DNA of 46,967 bases from NCBI GenBank assembly GCA_004298675.1, contig SCRI01000020.1, forward strand, positions 1-46,967. Direction: 5' to 3'. A program made the position numbers and the translations under genes. The DNA comes from a bacterium (GTDB lineage: Bacteria > Vulcanimicrobiota > Vulcanimicrobiia > Vulcanimicrobiales > SCRA01). This document shows positions 18,102 to 27,010 of this stretch, one piece after another. Within the stretch, counting starts at the first letter, position 1. The number at the start of each line of letters is the position of its first letter. The notes under the pieces are model-generated. The model worked only from the letters and a program-made list of their open reading frames with translations, did not search any database and was not told the DNA's origin.

Positions 18102-18806
18102 TCAGCCAGCCTCCTGCCGGTGCCGGAGCGGGGGGCCGCTCACGCGCCGGAGCAGCCGCAAGGGGCGCGGACCCTCCAAGGTTAGCTCGGAGCCCTCCAG
18201 GCGAATCACGCCGGCGCTGCGCAGCTGTCCGTCCAGATCGAAAGACAACCTCACGCCGCCCTCCACGCGCTCCAGCACGTAGATGCCCGAGCGCACGGAG
18301 AGCTGCTGAAAGGTCGTGGTCATCTCCCCGGTCAAGTTGCGATGGAAGCCTTCGACCCGGATGAACGAGCCGTCGCCGGCGAACTCGTAGAATTCCCCGA
18401 TCATCTCGTCGTGGCGGGTATCGGAGCGCTCCCAGCGTCCCACCAGCTCCTGCGCGATCGGCCGGAGCGCGGGATCGCGCGTGTTGCCGCGGCAATAGGC
18501 GCGCACGACGTTGGCGCCACCGGAGCGTACGAGCATCTCCAAGCGGTCACGGTTGAGGCGGACGGGAATCGCCGAGGTGCGTTCATCGTAGGTCAGCTTG
18601 AGGACCGCGCGCCCCGCCAGAGTCTCTAACCGGAAGTCTCCGCGACGTTGCTGTCTGACACCCTCGCTCTCGCGGGCGAACGTGAACGTACCGTCTGCCA
18701 GAAAACGCCAACGTCCGGCAGCCGAAAGCTCCGGACCATCTTCGAGCCAAGCACCGTGCAGTGTAGCCTCAGCTACCTCTTCCACCAGATGTCCCCCACC
18801 CGGCAC
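18102..18806 (-). CDS. Hypothetical protein with two lipocalin-like half repeats
   Basis: A protein of up to 234 residues, not recognised. It appears to contain two similar halves: L-x-G-x-W, then W/Y-x-F-x-x-DG-T/S-F, then strands rich in L/V. Compare GRWRFLADGTFTFARE near residue 30 with GEFYEFAGDGSFIRVE near residue 135. This G-x-W plus DG-x-F pattern recalls small lipocalin-like or stress-related beta barrels. There is no signal peptide. Start is GTG 18806, or GTG 18785, which has a GGGGGA site 6 bp upstream. It lies between atpC and murA, where Bacillus carries small unrelated genes. 137 bp without an obvious gene follow before murA. Confidence 0.65.
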   Translation of the reverse strand: MPGGGHLVEEVAEATLHGAWLEDGPELSAAGRWRFLADGTFTFARESEGVRQQRRGDFRLETLAGRAVLKLTYDERTSAIPVRLNRDRLEMLVRSGGANVVRAYCRGNTRDPALRPIAQELVGRWERSDTRHDEMIGEFYEFAGDGSFIRVEGFHRNLTGEMTTTFQQLSVRSGIYVLERVEGGVRLSFDLDGQLRSAGVIRLEGSELTLEGPRPLRLLRRVSGPPLRHRQEAG

Positions 18807-18890
18807 GAGCCACCCGGTGCCCTACGTCGATACATGGAGACGGCGCGTTTTGGGGAGATCGCGCGTCTCGCTATAGAGAGTTGCGCCGGC

Positions 18891-19307
18891 TTATTCGTGC
18901 CCGCCGGCGACGCGGAGTTTTGCTGCGAGCACTTGCTCGCTGATACGTGCCGCCTCGACCTCGGCTTCGGAGTTAGAAGGACGCTCGCGAAGGGCGCGAA
19001 GCTCGGCCCGGGTAGATTCGACGTCCACCTCAGGTTTCTCCCACGCCGCGTCGACCAACACGGTCACGCTCTCGGGGAGGACCTGGGCGAAACCGGGGCC
19101 GATAGCGAACTCACGGCGCACGACGGTCTTCCCGTCTGGGCCGACCGTGTTGGCCCTCACGATGCCGGGCTTGAGCGTGGTGACCAGGGCGGCGTGGCGC
19201 GGCAAGGCGCCCAGCTCGCCCTCGCTGCCGGGAACGATCACCAACTCCGCCTGCCCCTCGAAGCGCAGCGCCTCCGGGGTCACGATCGAAAAGGTCGTCG
19301 TTGCCAT
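18891..19307 (-). CDS. atpC: ATP synthase epsilon subunit
   Basis: A 138-residue F1 epsilon subunit, part of the rotor stalk and an inhibitor of ATP hydrolysis. The N-terminal beta sandwich is clear (FSIVTPEALRFEGQAELVIVPGSEGELGALPRHAALVTTLKPGIV), followed by the C-terminal helical hairpin (VDVESTRAELRALRERPSNSEAEVEAARISEQVLAAKLRV). It is the last structural gene of the atp operon, but is separated from atpD by an extra gene of 170 codons; that gene's stop is 6 bp upstream. Confidence 0.95.
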   Translation of the reverse strand: MATTTFSIVTPEALRFEGQAELVIVPGSEGELGALPRHAALVTTLKPGIVRANTVGPDGKTVVRREFAIGPGFAQVLPESVTVLVDAAWEKPEVDVESTRAELRALRERPSNSEAEVEAARISEQVLAAKLRVAGGHE

Positions 19308-19313
19308 CGTTCC

Positions 19314-19826
19314 TTACTCTCCCTCGTCGCCGCCGATCGATCGACCCGCGTACGGCGGGAGAATCGCGAGCGACTCTTGCGTCAAAATGGTTCCGTGCGC
19401 ATTGACCAGCAGCAGATTGGTCTGTCCGCTGCGCTCAACTTGATACCAGGCAAAGCCGTTGGCTCCGTTGAGGTGATGAAGCGCCGAGCGGCTACCCCGC
19501 GCGGTTGCGCACGTTGCCACCAGCGCGCGGTAGGTGGTGACGTGCCAGGTCACCGGGCCCGTGCAGTGCACCTGTCGCGTCAGCACGCGCTCCTCGAAGA
19601 TGCGCGCGTTCGGCAGCCCAGGCGCCGCGCCGCCCGGAGGAGCTACCTCGCTCAAATGCGCCACCGATTGACGTACGATCACGTCCCAGATCTGCTTGGG
19701 GTGCGAGAGGTTCGTCCAGAGGTAGAGGCTGCCCAGCAGCAGCCCCGGGACCAACAGAACGCCCAGAACGATCGCCCAGTGAGCGAACTCGCGCGCCAGC
19801 CAGCCCCGTTGCCGCGTCACCGCCAT
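19314..19826 (-). CDS. Membrane-anchored hypothetical protein inserted between atpD and atpC
   Basis: A 170-residue protein, unrecognised. A short basic N-terminus (RQRGWLAREFAHW) precedes one hydrophobic helix of about 22 residues (14-36), then a soluble domain of about 130 residues with two cysteines (VHCTGP and ATCATA). Basic residues before the helix suggest N-in, C-out, which would allow a disulfide. The ATG lies 3 bp after the atpD stop and the TAA 6 bp before atpC, so it must be co-transcribed and probably coupled with the F1 genes. It resembles no ATP synthase subunit I know. Assembly or periplasmic sensing would be guesses. Confidence 0.82.
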   Translation of the reverse strand: MAVTRQRGWLAREFAHWAIVLGVLLVPGLLLGSLYLWTNLSHPKQIWDVIVRQSVAHLSEVAPPGGAAPGLPNARIFEERVLTRQVHCTGPVTWHVTTYRALVATCATARGSRSALHHLNGANGFAWYQVERSGQTNLLLVNAHGTILTQESLAILPPYAGRSIGGDEGE

Positions 19827-19829
19827 CGG

Positions 19830-21317
<1,488 letters not shown>

Positions 21318-21366
21318 TTACTCCACTTCGTTTCGTTCGTGGGGGCCCCACCCCACCATGTGTGTG

Positions 21367-22245
21367 TTAATGTCCTGCGGCGCGGAGCGCCTCCGCACCG
21401 CCCGCGATCTCCAGAATCTCCTTGGTGATCGCGGCTTGACGTGCGCTGTTCATCGCCACGGTCAGTTCGTCGATCAGCTTACCGGCGTTGTCCGTGGCAT
21501 TGGTCATGGCCAGCAATTGCGCCGCAAAGAAACCAGCCAGCGTCTCCTGCATGGCGGCGAAGATCGTGAACTCCAGGTATTTCGGCAGCAACGCGCTGAG
21601 CACCGTGACGCCGTCGGGCTCGAACTCCACCGCGGAAAGCGTGGCGGCGCGCTCGCCGCCGGCCTCACGCTCGACCGGGATGAGGCGCGCGCTTTCGGGG
21701 CGCTGCGTCAGCATCGAGACGAAGCGCGGACGCACGATCGCGATCTCGCCCACCTGCCCGCCCGCAAAATCGCCCGCCAGACGCTCGGCTATGAGCCGGG
21801 CCTGCTCCACCATCGGGCGCTCCTTGCTCACCAGCACCCAGTTCGCGCCCAACTCACCGTGCGCACGCCGCACGGCCTGCGCGGCCTTCTGCCCCACCGC
21901 GTACCAGACGATGCTCTCGCCCTGCCGCCCGCGCGCGAATCGCTCCGCCTCGCGCACGGTGTTCGCGTTGTAGGCCCCGGCCAAGCCTTTGTCGGCCGTC
22001 ATCAACACGATGCCCAGCGGCCTACCCGCTCGCGCCGGCTGCAGCCAGGGGTGGTCGATCTTGCCGCCCTTCTCCACCAAGTCGTCGAGCATGGCACGCA
22101 TGCGCTGGGCATACGGACGCGCCGCACGCATCGCCGCCTCGGCGCGGCGGATGCGCGCCGCCGCAACCTGCTTCATCGCCTTCGTGATCTGCTGGGTGTT
22201 CTTCAGCGACTTGATGCGATCGCGAAGGTCGCGTACTGAGGGCAT
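21367..22245 (-). CDS. atpG: ATP synthase gamma subunit
   Basis: A 292-residue central rotor shaft of F1. The N-terminal coiled-coil helix is standard (LRDRIKSLKNTQQITKAMKQVAAARIRRA), the middle has ITMTADKGL-like sequence (GIVLMTADKGLAGAYNANTV), and the C-terminal helix has AMTNATDNAGKLIDELT and NSARQAAITKEILEIAGGAEA. It begins 6 bp after the atpA stop and is followed by atpD after about 58 bp. Confidence 0.97.
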   Translation of the reverse strand: MPSVRDLRDRIKSLKNTQQITKAMKQVAAARIRRAEAAMRAARPYAQRMRAMLDDLVEKGGKIDHPWLQPARAGRPLGIVLMTADKGLAGAYNANTVREAERFARGRQGESIVWYAVGQKAAQAVRRAHGELGANWVLVSKERPMVEQARLIAERLAGDFAGGQVGEIAIVRPRFVSMLTQRPESARLIPVEREAGGERAATLSAVEFEPDGVTVLSALLPKYLEFTIFAAMQETLAGFFAAQLLAMTNATDNAGKLIDELTVAMNSARQAAITKEILEIAGGAEALRAAGH

Positions 22246-22251
22246 GCTCTC

Positions 22252-23772
22252 CTAGACCCCTGCCGCCGCCGGCTGGTACTGCTTCTTGAAGGCCTCGATG
22301 GCCGTCTTGAGCTGACCCGCCAGATCGTCGGAGAGTACCTTGCTCTGCACGATCGCCTGGCCCACCTCCGGGTGCTTCTCGCGCATGAACGTGAGATACT
22401 GACGGTTCCACTCCGCCAGTCGCTCGGTGGGAACGTCGAGCACGAAGCCCTTGGTGGCCGCGAAGAGCGTTAGCACCTGGTCCTCGACCGGTTGCGGCTG
22501 GTACTGCGGCTGCTTGAGCAGCTCGGTGAGCTTCTCGCCGCGAGCCAACTGCATCTGCGTGGCCTTGTCCAGATCCGAGCCCAGCTTGGCGAAGGCAGCC
22601 AGCGCGCGGTACTGCGCGAGGTCCAGCTTCAGCGGCCCGGCCACGCTGCGCATGGCCTTGATCTGTGCGGACCCGCCCACGCGCGAGACGGAGAGGCCGA
22701 CGTCGACCGCCGGGCGGATGCCCTGGTGGAAGAGCCCGGTCTGGAGGTAGATCTGACCGTCGGTAATGGAGATCAAGTTGGTGGGAATGTAGGCCGAGAC
22801 GTCGCCCGCCTGCGTCTCGATGACCGGCAGCGCGGTCAGCGAGCCGCCGCCTTTCTCATCCGAGAGCTTCGAGGCCCGTTCCAGCAGACGCGAGTGCAGG
22901 AAGAAAATGTCGCCCGGGTAGGCCTCACGTCCCGGCGGCCGGCGCAGCAGCAGCGAGATCTCGCGATAGGCCACGGCGTGCTTGGAGAGATCATCGTAGA
23001 TGATGAGGACGTCTTTGCCCTCGTACATGAGGTGCTCGCCCATTGCGCAGCCGGCGTAGGGCGCGATGTATTTCAGCGAGGCGGGCTCGTTGGAGCTGGC
23101 GGCGACGATCGTGGTGTACTCCATCGCGCCGAACTCGGAGAGCGTCTGCGCAACCGAGGCGATCGTCGACGTCTTCTGGCCGATCGCCACGTAGATGCAG
23201 TAGACGTTCTGGCCCTTCTGGTTGATGATCGAGTCGAGCGCGATGGCGGTCTTGCCCGTGCCGCGGTCGCCGATGATCAGCTCGCGCTGCCCCTTGCCGA
23301 TGGGAATCAGCGCGTCGATCGCCTTGATGCCGGTCTGCAGCGGCTGCTTGACGGGCTGGCGCTCTACGACGGTGGGCGCGATGTTCTCGATCGTGCGGTA
23401 CTGCTTAGTGTCGATCGGGCCCTTGTCGTCAATCGGCTGCCCCAGCGCGTTCACCACGCGGCCGACGGTGGCGATACCCACCGGAACCGAGATGATGCGC
23501 CCGGTGCGCTTGACGCGGTCACCCTCCTTGATGCCGGTGTCGGATCCCATGATCACGACGCCGACATTGTCCTCTTCGAGGTTCATGGCGATGCCGTAGA
23601 GCCCGCCCGGGAACTCCACCAGTTCCGACATCTGCACCGACCCCAGGCCATAGATGCGGGCGATGTTGTCGCCCACCTGGATCACGGTGCCAACCTGGTC
23701 CTCGTGGACCTCCTGCTTAAAGCTGGCGATCTGTTGTTTGAGGATCCCAGCAATTTCGTCGGCGTTGATCAT
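22252..23772 (-). CDS. atpA: ATP synthase alpha subunit
   Basis: A 506-residue non-catalytic F1 subunit. It has the expected N-terminal membrane-proximal helix ([17 protein letters not shown]), the P-loop [46 protein letters not shown], the [23 protein letters not shown] block, the arginine-finger region [15 protein letters not shown], and the helical C-terminus (FAAT-KGF and LPEVGQAI-like). Its length is normal. It lies 18 bp downstream of atpH. Confidence 0.98.
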   Translation of the reverse strand: MINADEIAGILKQQIASFKQEVHEDQVGTVIQVGDNIARIYGLGSVQMSELVEFPGGLYGIAMNLEEDNVGVVIMGSDTGIKEGDRVKRTGRIISVPVGIATVGRVVNALGQPIDDKGPIDTKQYRTIENIAPTVVERQPVKQPLQTGIKAIDALIPIGKGQRELIIGDRGTGKTAIALDSIINQKGQNVYCIYVAIGQKTSTIASVAQTLSEFGAMEYTTIVAASSNEPASLKYIAPYAGCAMGEHLMYEGKDVLIIYDDLSKHAVAYREISLLLRRPPGREAYPGDIFFLHSRLLERASKLSDEKGGGSLTALPVIETQAGDVSAYIPTNLISITDGQIYLQTGLFHQGIRPAVDVGLSVSRVGGSAQIKAMRSVAGPLKLDLAQYRALAAFAKLGSDLDKATQMQLARGEKLTELLKQPQYQPQPVEDQVLTLFAATKGFVLDVPTERLAEWNRQYLTFMREKHPEVGQAIVQSKVLSDDLAGQLKTAIEAFKKQYQPAAAGV

Positions 23773-23790
23773 CTGTTGTCTTTACCTGTC

Positions 23791-24327
23791 CTAGAGAAGT
23801 TGCGATGCCAGTGCCGTCAGACGCCCGTCGATACTGCCGTCGTAGCGGCGGTCACCGAACTGCAGTTGCAGGCCGCCGATCAGTGCCGCGTCGACGCGCT
23901 GGCTGACTTGGAAGTTCTTACCGAAGATACCGTCAAGACGCGCCTTGAGCGCGTCGATCGCCTGCTGGGTGAGGGCGTGCGCGCTGACGACGGTGAGCGG
24001 GGTCTCGCCGCGCTCCTCGCGCAGCGCCGCCGCATAACGCGCGGCGATCGCCGCGATCAGGCTCTCGCGGCGCTTGCGCACCAGCAGCAACAGCAGATGC
24101 AGCGTGACTTCATGCACGCGTCCGTCGAACGCCGCGGCGACGGCTTTGGATTTGTCCTCGCGCTGAATCACGGGCGAGGCGAAGAACTCGCGCGCGTACT
24201 CGTCGGCTTCCAGGACGCCGGCCACGGCGGCTAGATCGTCGCCGACGCGCTGGCTGACGCCACGCTCGCGCGCTAACGCAAAGACGGCGTCGGCGTAGCG
24301 CTTGGCGATGCTGTCGATCGTTGCCAT
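23791..24327 (-). CDS. atpH: ATP synthase delta subunit
   Basis: A 178-residue peripheral-stalk subunit that links F1 to the b/b' dimer. The N-terminal helical bundle starts IAKRYADAVFALARERG, and the C-terminal domain contains VVSAHALTQQAIDALKARLDGIFGKNFQVSQRVDAALIGGLQLQFGDRRYDGS. The latter block is the most conserved part of the family. Its ATG follows the atpF stop by 2 bp. Confidence 0.95.
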   Translation of the reverse strand: MATIDSIAKRYADAVFALARERGVSQRVGDDLAAVAGVLEADEYAREFFASPVIQREDKSKAVAAAFDGRVHEVTLHLLLLLVRKRRESLIAAIAARYAAALREERGETPLTVVSAHALTQQAIDALKARLDGIFGKNFQVSQRVDAALIGGLQLQFGDRRYDGSIDGRLTALASQLL

Positions 24328-24329
24328 CG

Positions 24330-24830
24330 CTATGCTCCCGCCTTACGGTTGCGCGTAAGCTCGTCCAGTAACTGGTCGACCAGCGTGGACTGCAGCGCCT
24401 CGTCACTGCGCGCGGCCGCGTCGCGCCGGGCCTTGGCCAGCGCATCCTCGATCATATCGATGCGCAGGCGCACGCCGGCCGCGTAACGCTGACGCTCGAC
24501 TTCGCCTTCGGCGTTGCCGCGGACGCGTTCCGCTTGTGCCTTGGCGTCGGCGAGGGCGCTCTCCAGATCGCGCGCGCCGGAGGCATCGGCGTGCTGCAAG
24601 ATACTCTCCCGCTCGCCCTCTGCCGCCTCACGTTCGGCGCGCGCCGCCGCCAAGTCGGCCTTGGCCTTGGCCAGCGCCTCCTCGATGCCGGCGATACGGG
24701 CGTTTTCCGCGTTGGCCGCCGCTTCGAGTTGGGGCTTGGCGAACTTCTGCCAGATCCAGATCAAGGCGCCGGCGAAGAGCAGAAAGTCGACGAGCTTCGC
24801 CCAGTACTGCAACGTGCCGAAGCCTTCCAT
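24330..24830 (-). CDS. atpF: ATP synthase b subunit
   Basis: A 166-residue b-type stator subunit: an N-terminal membrane helix (LQYWAKLVDFLLFAGALIWIWQKFAKP, about 6-32), then a long charged alanine-rich coiled coil, ending in a short LVDQLLDELTRN block. It starts at 24830, directly abutting the stop of the preceding b-like gene at 24831. This is the second of two tandem b-type genes, so the stator is probably a b/b' heterodimer, as known in cyanobacteria and many alphaproteobacteria. Confidence 0.9.
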   Translation of the reverse strand: MEGFGTLQYWAKLVDFLLFAGALIWIWQKFAKPQLEAAANAENARIAGIEEALAKAKADLAAARAEREAAEGERESILQHADASGARDLESALADAKAQAERVRGNAEGEVERQRYAAGVRLRIDMIEDALAKARRDAAARSDEALQSTLVDQLLDELTRNRKAGA

Positions 24831-25259
24831 CTACCGGCCCTCCCCGAGCGCTTTGCCCAGCATCGCCGCAGCCAGCTCCTCGACGCCGCGCCCGCGCGCG
24901 GTCCGCAGCGCCGCGATCTCACCCTCGACGATCCTGCGCGCCTCCTCCGCCTTGGCCTTTGCCTGCGCATGGGCGGCGGCGACGATCTCCCCAGCCTGGC
25001 GCCCCGCCTCGGCGTCGGCGCGCGAGATGCGCGCGTCGGCCTCGCGGTAGGCGGCGGCGAGATACGCCGCCGTCTGGGCACGCAGCTCGCGCGCCTGCTT
25101 GACAAGGGTCTCGGTCTCCCCCTCGATCTTACGGATGCGCTCGTAACGCTCCATGCGCGATTTGCGCGTTGGGGCGACGAAGAGCGCATTGAGGATCAGG
25201 TAGAAGATCCCGAAGTTGATGACTTGGACGACGAGCGTCCCGTCGAGGCTGAGCAGCAT
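24831..25259 (-). CDS. atpF': ATP synthase b' subunit
   Basis: A 142-residue b-like subunit, first of two tandem b genes, directly downstream of atpE. A hydrophobic N-terminal segment of LDGTLVVQVINFGIFYLILNALF type (about 5-28) precedes the VAPTRKSRMERYERI linker. Next comes a coiled coil with repeating A-x-x-x-A-x-x-x heptads (RADAEAGRQAGEIVAAAHAQ). The VQVINFxIFYxILNxLFVxP pattern is the most conserved part of b subunits, so this may be the more canonical partner. Which copy should be called b and which b' is a naming choice. Confidence 0.88.
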   Translation of the reverse strand: MLLSLDGTLVVQVINFGIFYLILNALFVAPTRKSRMERYERIRKIEGETETLVKQARELRAQTAAYLAAAYREADARISRADAEAGRQAGEIVAAAHAQAKAKAEEARRIVEGEIAALRTARGRGVEELAAAMLGKALGEGR

Positions 25260-25288
25260 ATCGGACGAGTTCCCGCGCTAGGCGTGCG

Positions 25289-25567
25289 TTAGTGAAGGCT
25301 CTGGACGACGGTCGCGACGGAGATGCCCTGACCGAAGAGCAGGAAGAAGGCCAGCGCGATACCGATGATCGGGAACGCTTCCAGAATGCCGACGCCCAAG
25401 AAGTAGAACAGGAAGATGTTCGGACGGGCCTCAGGCTGGCGTGCGATCGCCGAGACGGCCTGCGAGCCGATAATACCGTCGCCGATGGCCGAACCGAAGG
25501 CCGCGGCCGCGATGATGAGCGCGAAGCTCAAGAGCAGCATACCGGTGACGAATGCGAGCGAGGTCAA
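25289..25567 (-). CDS. atpE: ATP synthase c subunit
   Basis: A 92-residue hairpin forming the Fo rotor ring. Helix 1 carries the glycine-rich AAAAFGSAIGDG stretch, the polar loop is ARQPEARP (RQP at 43-45), and helix 2 carries the ion-binding carboxylate Glu63 in GVGILEAFPIIGIALAFFLLFG. The residues after Glu63 are Ala-Phe, not the Ser/Thr and Tyr set of sodium-binding c rings, so proton coupling is the simplest reading. Asp30 occupies the place where sodium types carry Gln32. It is the shortest gene of the operon, lying between atpB and the b genes. Confidence 0.96.
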   Translation of the reverse strand: MTSLAFVTGMLLLSFALIIAAAAFGSAIGDGIIGSQAVSAIARQPEARPNIFLFYFLGVGILEAFPIIGIALAFFLLFGQGISVATVVQSLH

Positions 25568-25603
25568 CGCGTTTCTCCTTACTGCGCGATGCGAGGATTG
25601 GTG

Positions 25604-26350
25604 TTAGTGCGAGCCTTCCTCCGACGTTGGCGCCATCAGATACGCCACCATCAGAAGTGTGAACACGAGGGCCTGAATCAGACCGACGAACAAGTTGAAG
25701 CCGTAGATCAAGAACGGAGCCACCGTTGCGCCGGCCGAGATGTTCAGCGGCCCGATGACCAGGTGCGATGCGATGATCGTGGCAACGACGAAGAGCAGGA
25801 TCTCACCGGCGAGGATGTTGCCGAAGAGTCGCATCGCCAGCGTCACCGGCTTGGTGAAGTCTTCGATGAGGTTGATCGGGATCAGCGCCACCATGCCGAC
25901 CGGACCCAGCTCCTTGGGGCCCAACCAGTGCTTGAAATACTTTAGGCCGTGATTCTTGATGCCCACGACGTAGAGCATGATGAACACCAGAATCGCCATG
26001 CCGGCGGTGGTGTTCAAATCGCTGGTGGGCGAGCGGCCCGGCCACGGCACTAGGCCGATCTCGTTGAGCACGAGGATGAACGTGAAGACGGCGATCGTCA
26101 GCGAAACGAACGGACGCCCCGCGGGGCCGAGCGTGTCGACGGCGAGATTCTCGAGGAAGCCGATGAGCAGCTCCATCATCGTCTGACGCTTGGTGACGCG
26201 CTTGATCGAGTAGACGCGCGTGGCTAGGAACAATAACAGTAACGCGACGGCCATTGCCAGCCACGTAATCCAGATCGTATCGGAATGGACGCTCCCTAGG
26301 ACCGGAAGGTTCCAGGTTGGATGTCCACCGATCGCCTCGTGTTCAGCCAC
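25604..26350 (-). CDS. atpB: ATP synthase a subunit
   Basis: A 248-residue Fo stator membrane protein with about five or six hydrophobic segments. The essential arginine is in KPVTLAMRLFGNILAGEIL. Other typical parts are NEIGLVPWPGRSPTSDLNTT after the second helix and the C-terminal IQALVFTLLMVAYL. It forms the half-channels feeding protons to Glu63 of the c ring. The GTG start at 26350 has a GAGG element 4 bp upstream, within the end of the AtpI-like gene 6 bp away. Confidence 0.96.
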   Translation of the reverse strand: MAEHEAIGGHPTWNLPVLGSVHSDTIWITWLAMAVALLLLFLATRVYSIKRVTKRQTMMELLIGFLENLAVDTLGPAGRPFVSLTIAVFTFILVLNEIGLVPWPGRSPTSDLNTTAGMAILVFIMLYVVGIKNHGLKYFKHWLGPKELGPVGMVALIPINLIEDFTKPVTLAMRLFGNILAGEILLFVVATIIASHLVIGPLNISAGATVAPFLIYGFNLFVGLIQALVFTLLMVAYLMAPTSEEGSH

Positions 26351-26356
26351 GCTCCC

Positions 26357-26713
26357 TCACCTTTGTGCCAAGCGGATCATCACCAGCGCCTGCGCGCCGA
26401 AGAAGCCCGCAAAATACCACACGACGTTCCATACCGGTCCGTGGCCTGCGACGATCGGGAACGGCAACGCCGCTACCACGATCACCCGCAGTCCGCTCAG
26501 CGCGCCGTGTGTCCACACCGAGCCTTTGCCGTCGAGGAGGCCTCCGTTCTTGTATGCGATCGCGGCTGCGTTGAGCAACCCCACGACGATACCGGTGGCG
26601 AAGAGCGTCCCCGCAGCCCATCCTAGCGCGCGCCACAAGACGGATCCCCCGAAGACGGCAATCGAGAGCGCCCGAATCGCGGTCCGACTCTCGATAGCAG
26701 GAAAATCCTTCAA
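26357..26713 (-). CDS. atpI: AtpI-like small membrane protein
   Basis: A 118-residue protein with about four hydrophobic segments (ALSIAVFGGSVLWRALGWAAG, LFATGIVVGLLNAAAIAY, GLRVIVVAALPFPIVAG and VVWYFAGFFGAQALVMI). The position directly before atpB and the four-helix layout match AtpI (ATP synthase protein I), a poorly conserved factor thought to help c-ring assembly or Mg2+ handling. The assignment rests mostly on place and topology. 95 bp separate it from the upstream AtpZ-like gene. Confidence 0.75.
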   Translation of the reverse strand: MKDFPAIESRTAIRALSIAVFGGSVLWRALGWAAGTLFATGIVVGLLNAAAIAYKNGGLLDGKGSVWTHGALSGLRVIVVAALPFPIVAGHGPVWNVVWYFAGFFGAQALVMIRLAQR

Positions 26714-26808
26714 AGCGTACCTGTCGGTTGAGCCGCCCCGTACATACGCCTACCGCGGGACGATACCTGCAAGTTTGTGCCAAAATTCACAAGCGCGTGC
26801 TTCCGCGA

Positions 26809-27000
26809 CTAGAACCGCATGCGGGCGATCATGCTCCCGACCAGGACCCCTCCCGCCACCATGCCCAGGAAGAGGCCGGCCACGACCAGCGCGGGGTGGC
26901 CCGAGCGGCTCCCAGCCAGCCAGCCGAGGTAGAGACCAACCACCACGGCGGCGACGAAGCTGCCTCCGGCACCAGCGATCTGCAGCCAGCCGCCCCTCAC
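26809..27000 (-). CDS. AtpZ-like small two-helix membrane protein
   Basis: About 63 residues from the GTG at 27000, 10 bp after the wecB stop. Two hydrophobic helices are visible: IAGAGGSFVAAVVVGLYLGW and ALVVAGLFLGMVAGGVLVGSMI. They are joined by a short loop with G-S-R-S-G-H-P, and an M-I-A-R-M-R-F tail follows. The G-x-x-L-G-x-W plus LG-x-x-x-G-x-x-x-G pattern is that of AtpZ/AtpQ, which commonly precede atpI and may form a Mg2+/Ca2+ path with it. The start is uncertain; a longer in-frame version from 27045 would overlap wecB. Confidence 0.65.
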   Translation of the reverse strand: MRGGWLQIAGAGGSFVAAVVVGLYLGWLAGSRSGHPALVVAGLFLGMVAGGVLVGSMIARMRF

Positions 27001-27010
27001 GTGTGCTCGC

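Noticed and set aside
17965-18495. Apparent N-terminal extension of murA
   Set aside because: It overlaps the lipocalin-like gene and has no MurA similarity; 137 bp of it are simply non-coding spacer.
22492-24234. 580-codon open frame antisense to atpA and atpH
   Set aside because: Same effect as for alaS; the minus-strand ATP synthase genes explain this DNA fully.
25289-25567. Possible sodium-binding c ring
   Set aside because: The residues after Glu63 are Ala-Phe and the Gln position is Asp30, so the sodium ligand set is missing.
26768-26782. Sigma-54-like element TGGCAC...TTGC upstream of atpI (minus strand)
   Set aside because: The GG-to-GC spacing is 9 bp instead of the strict 10, so a functional sigma-54 promoter is unlikely.
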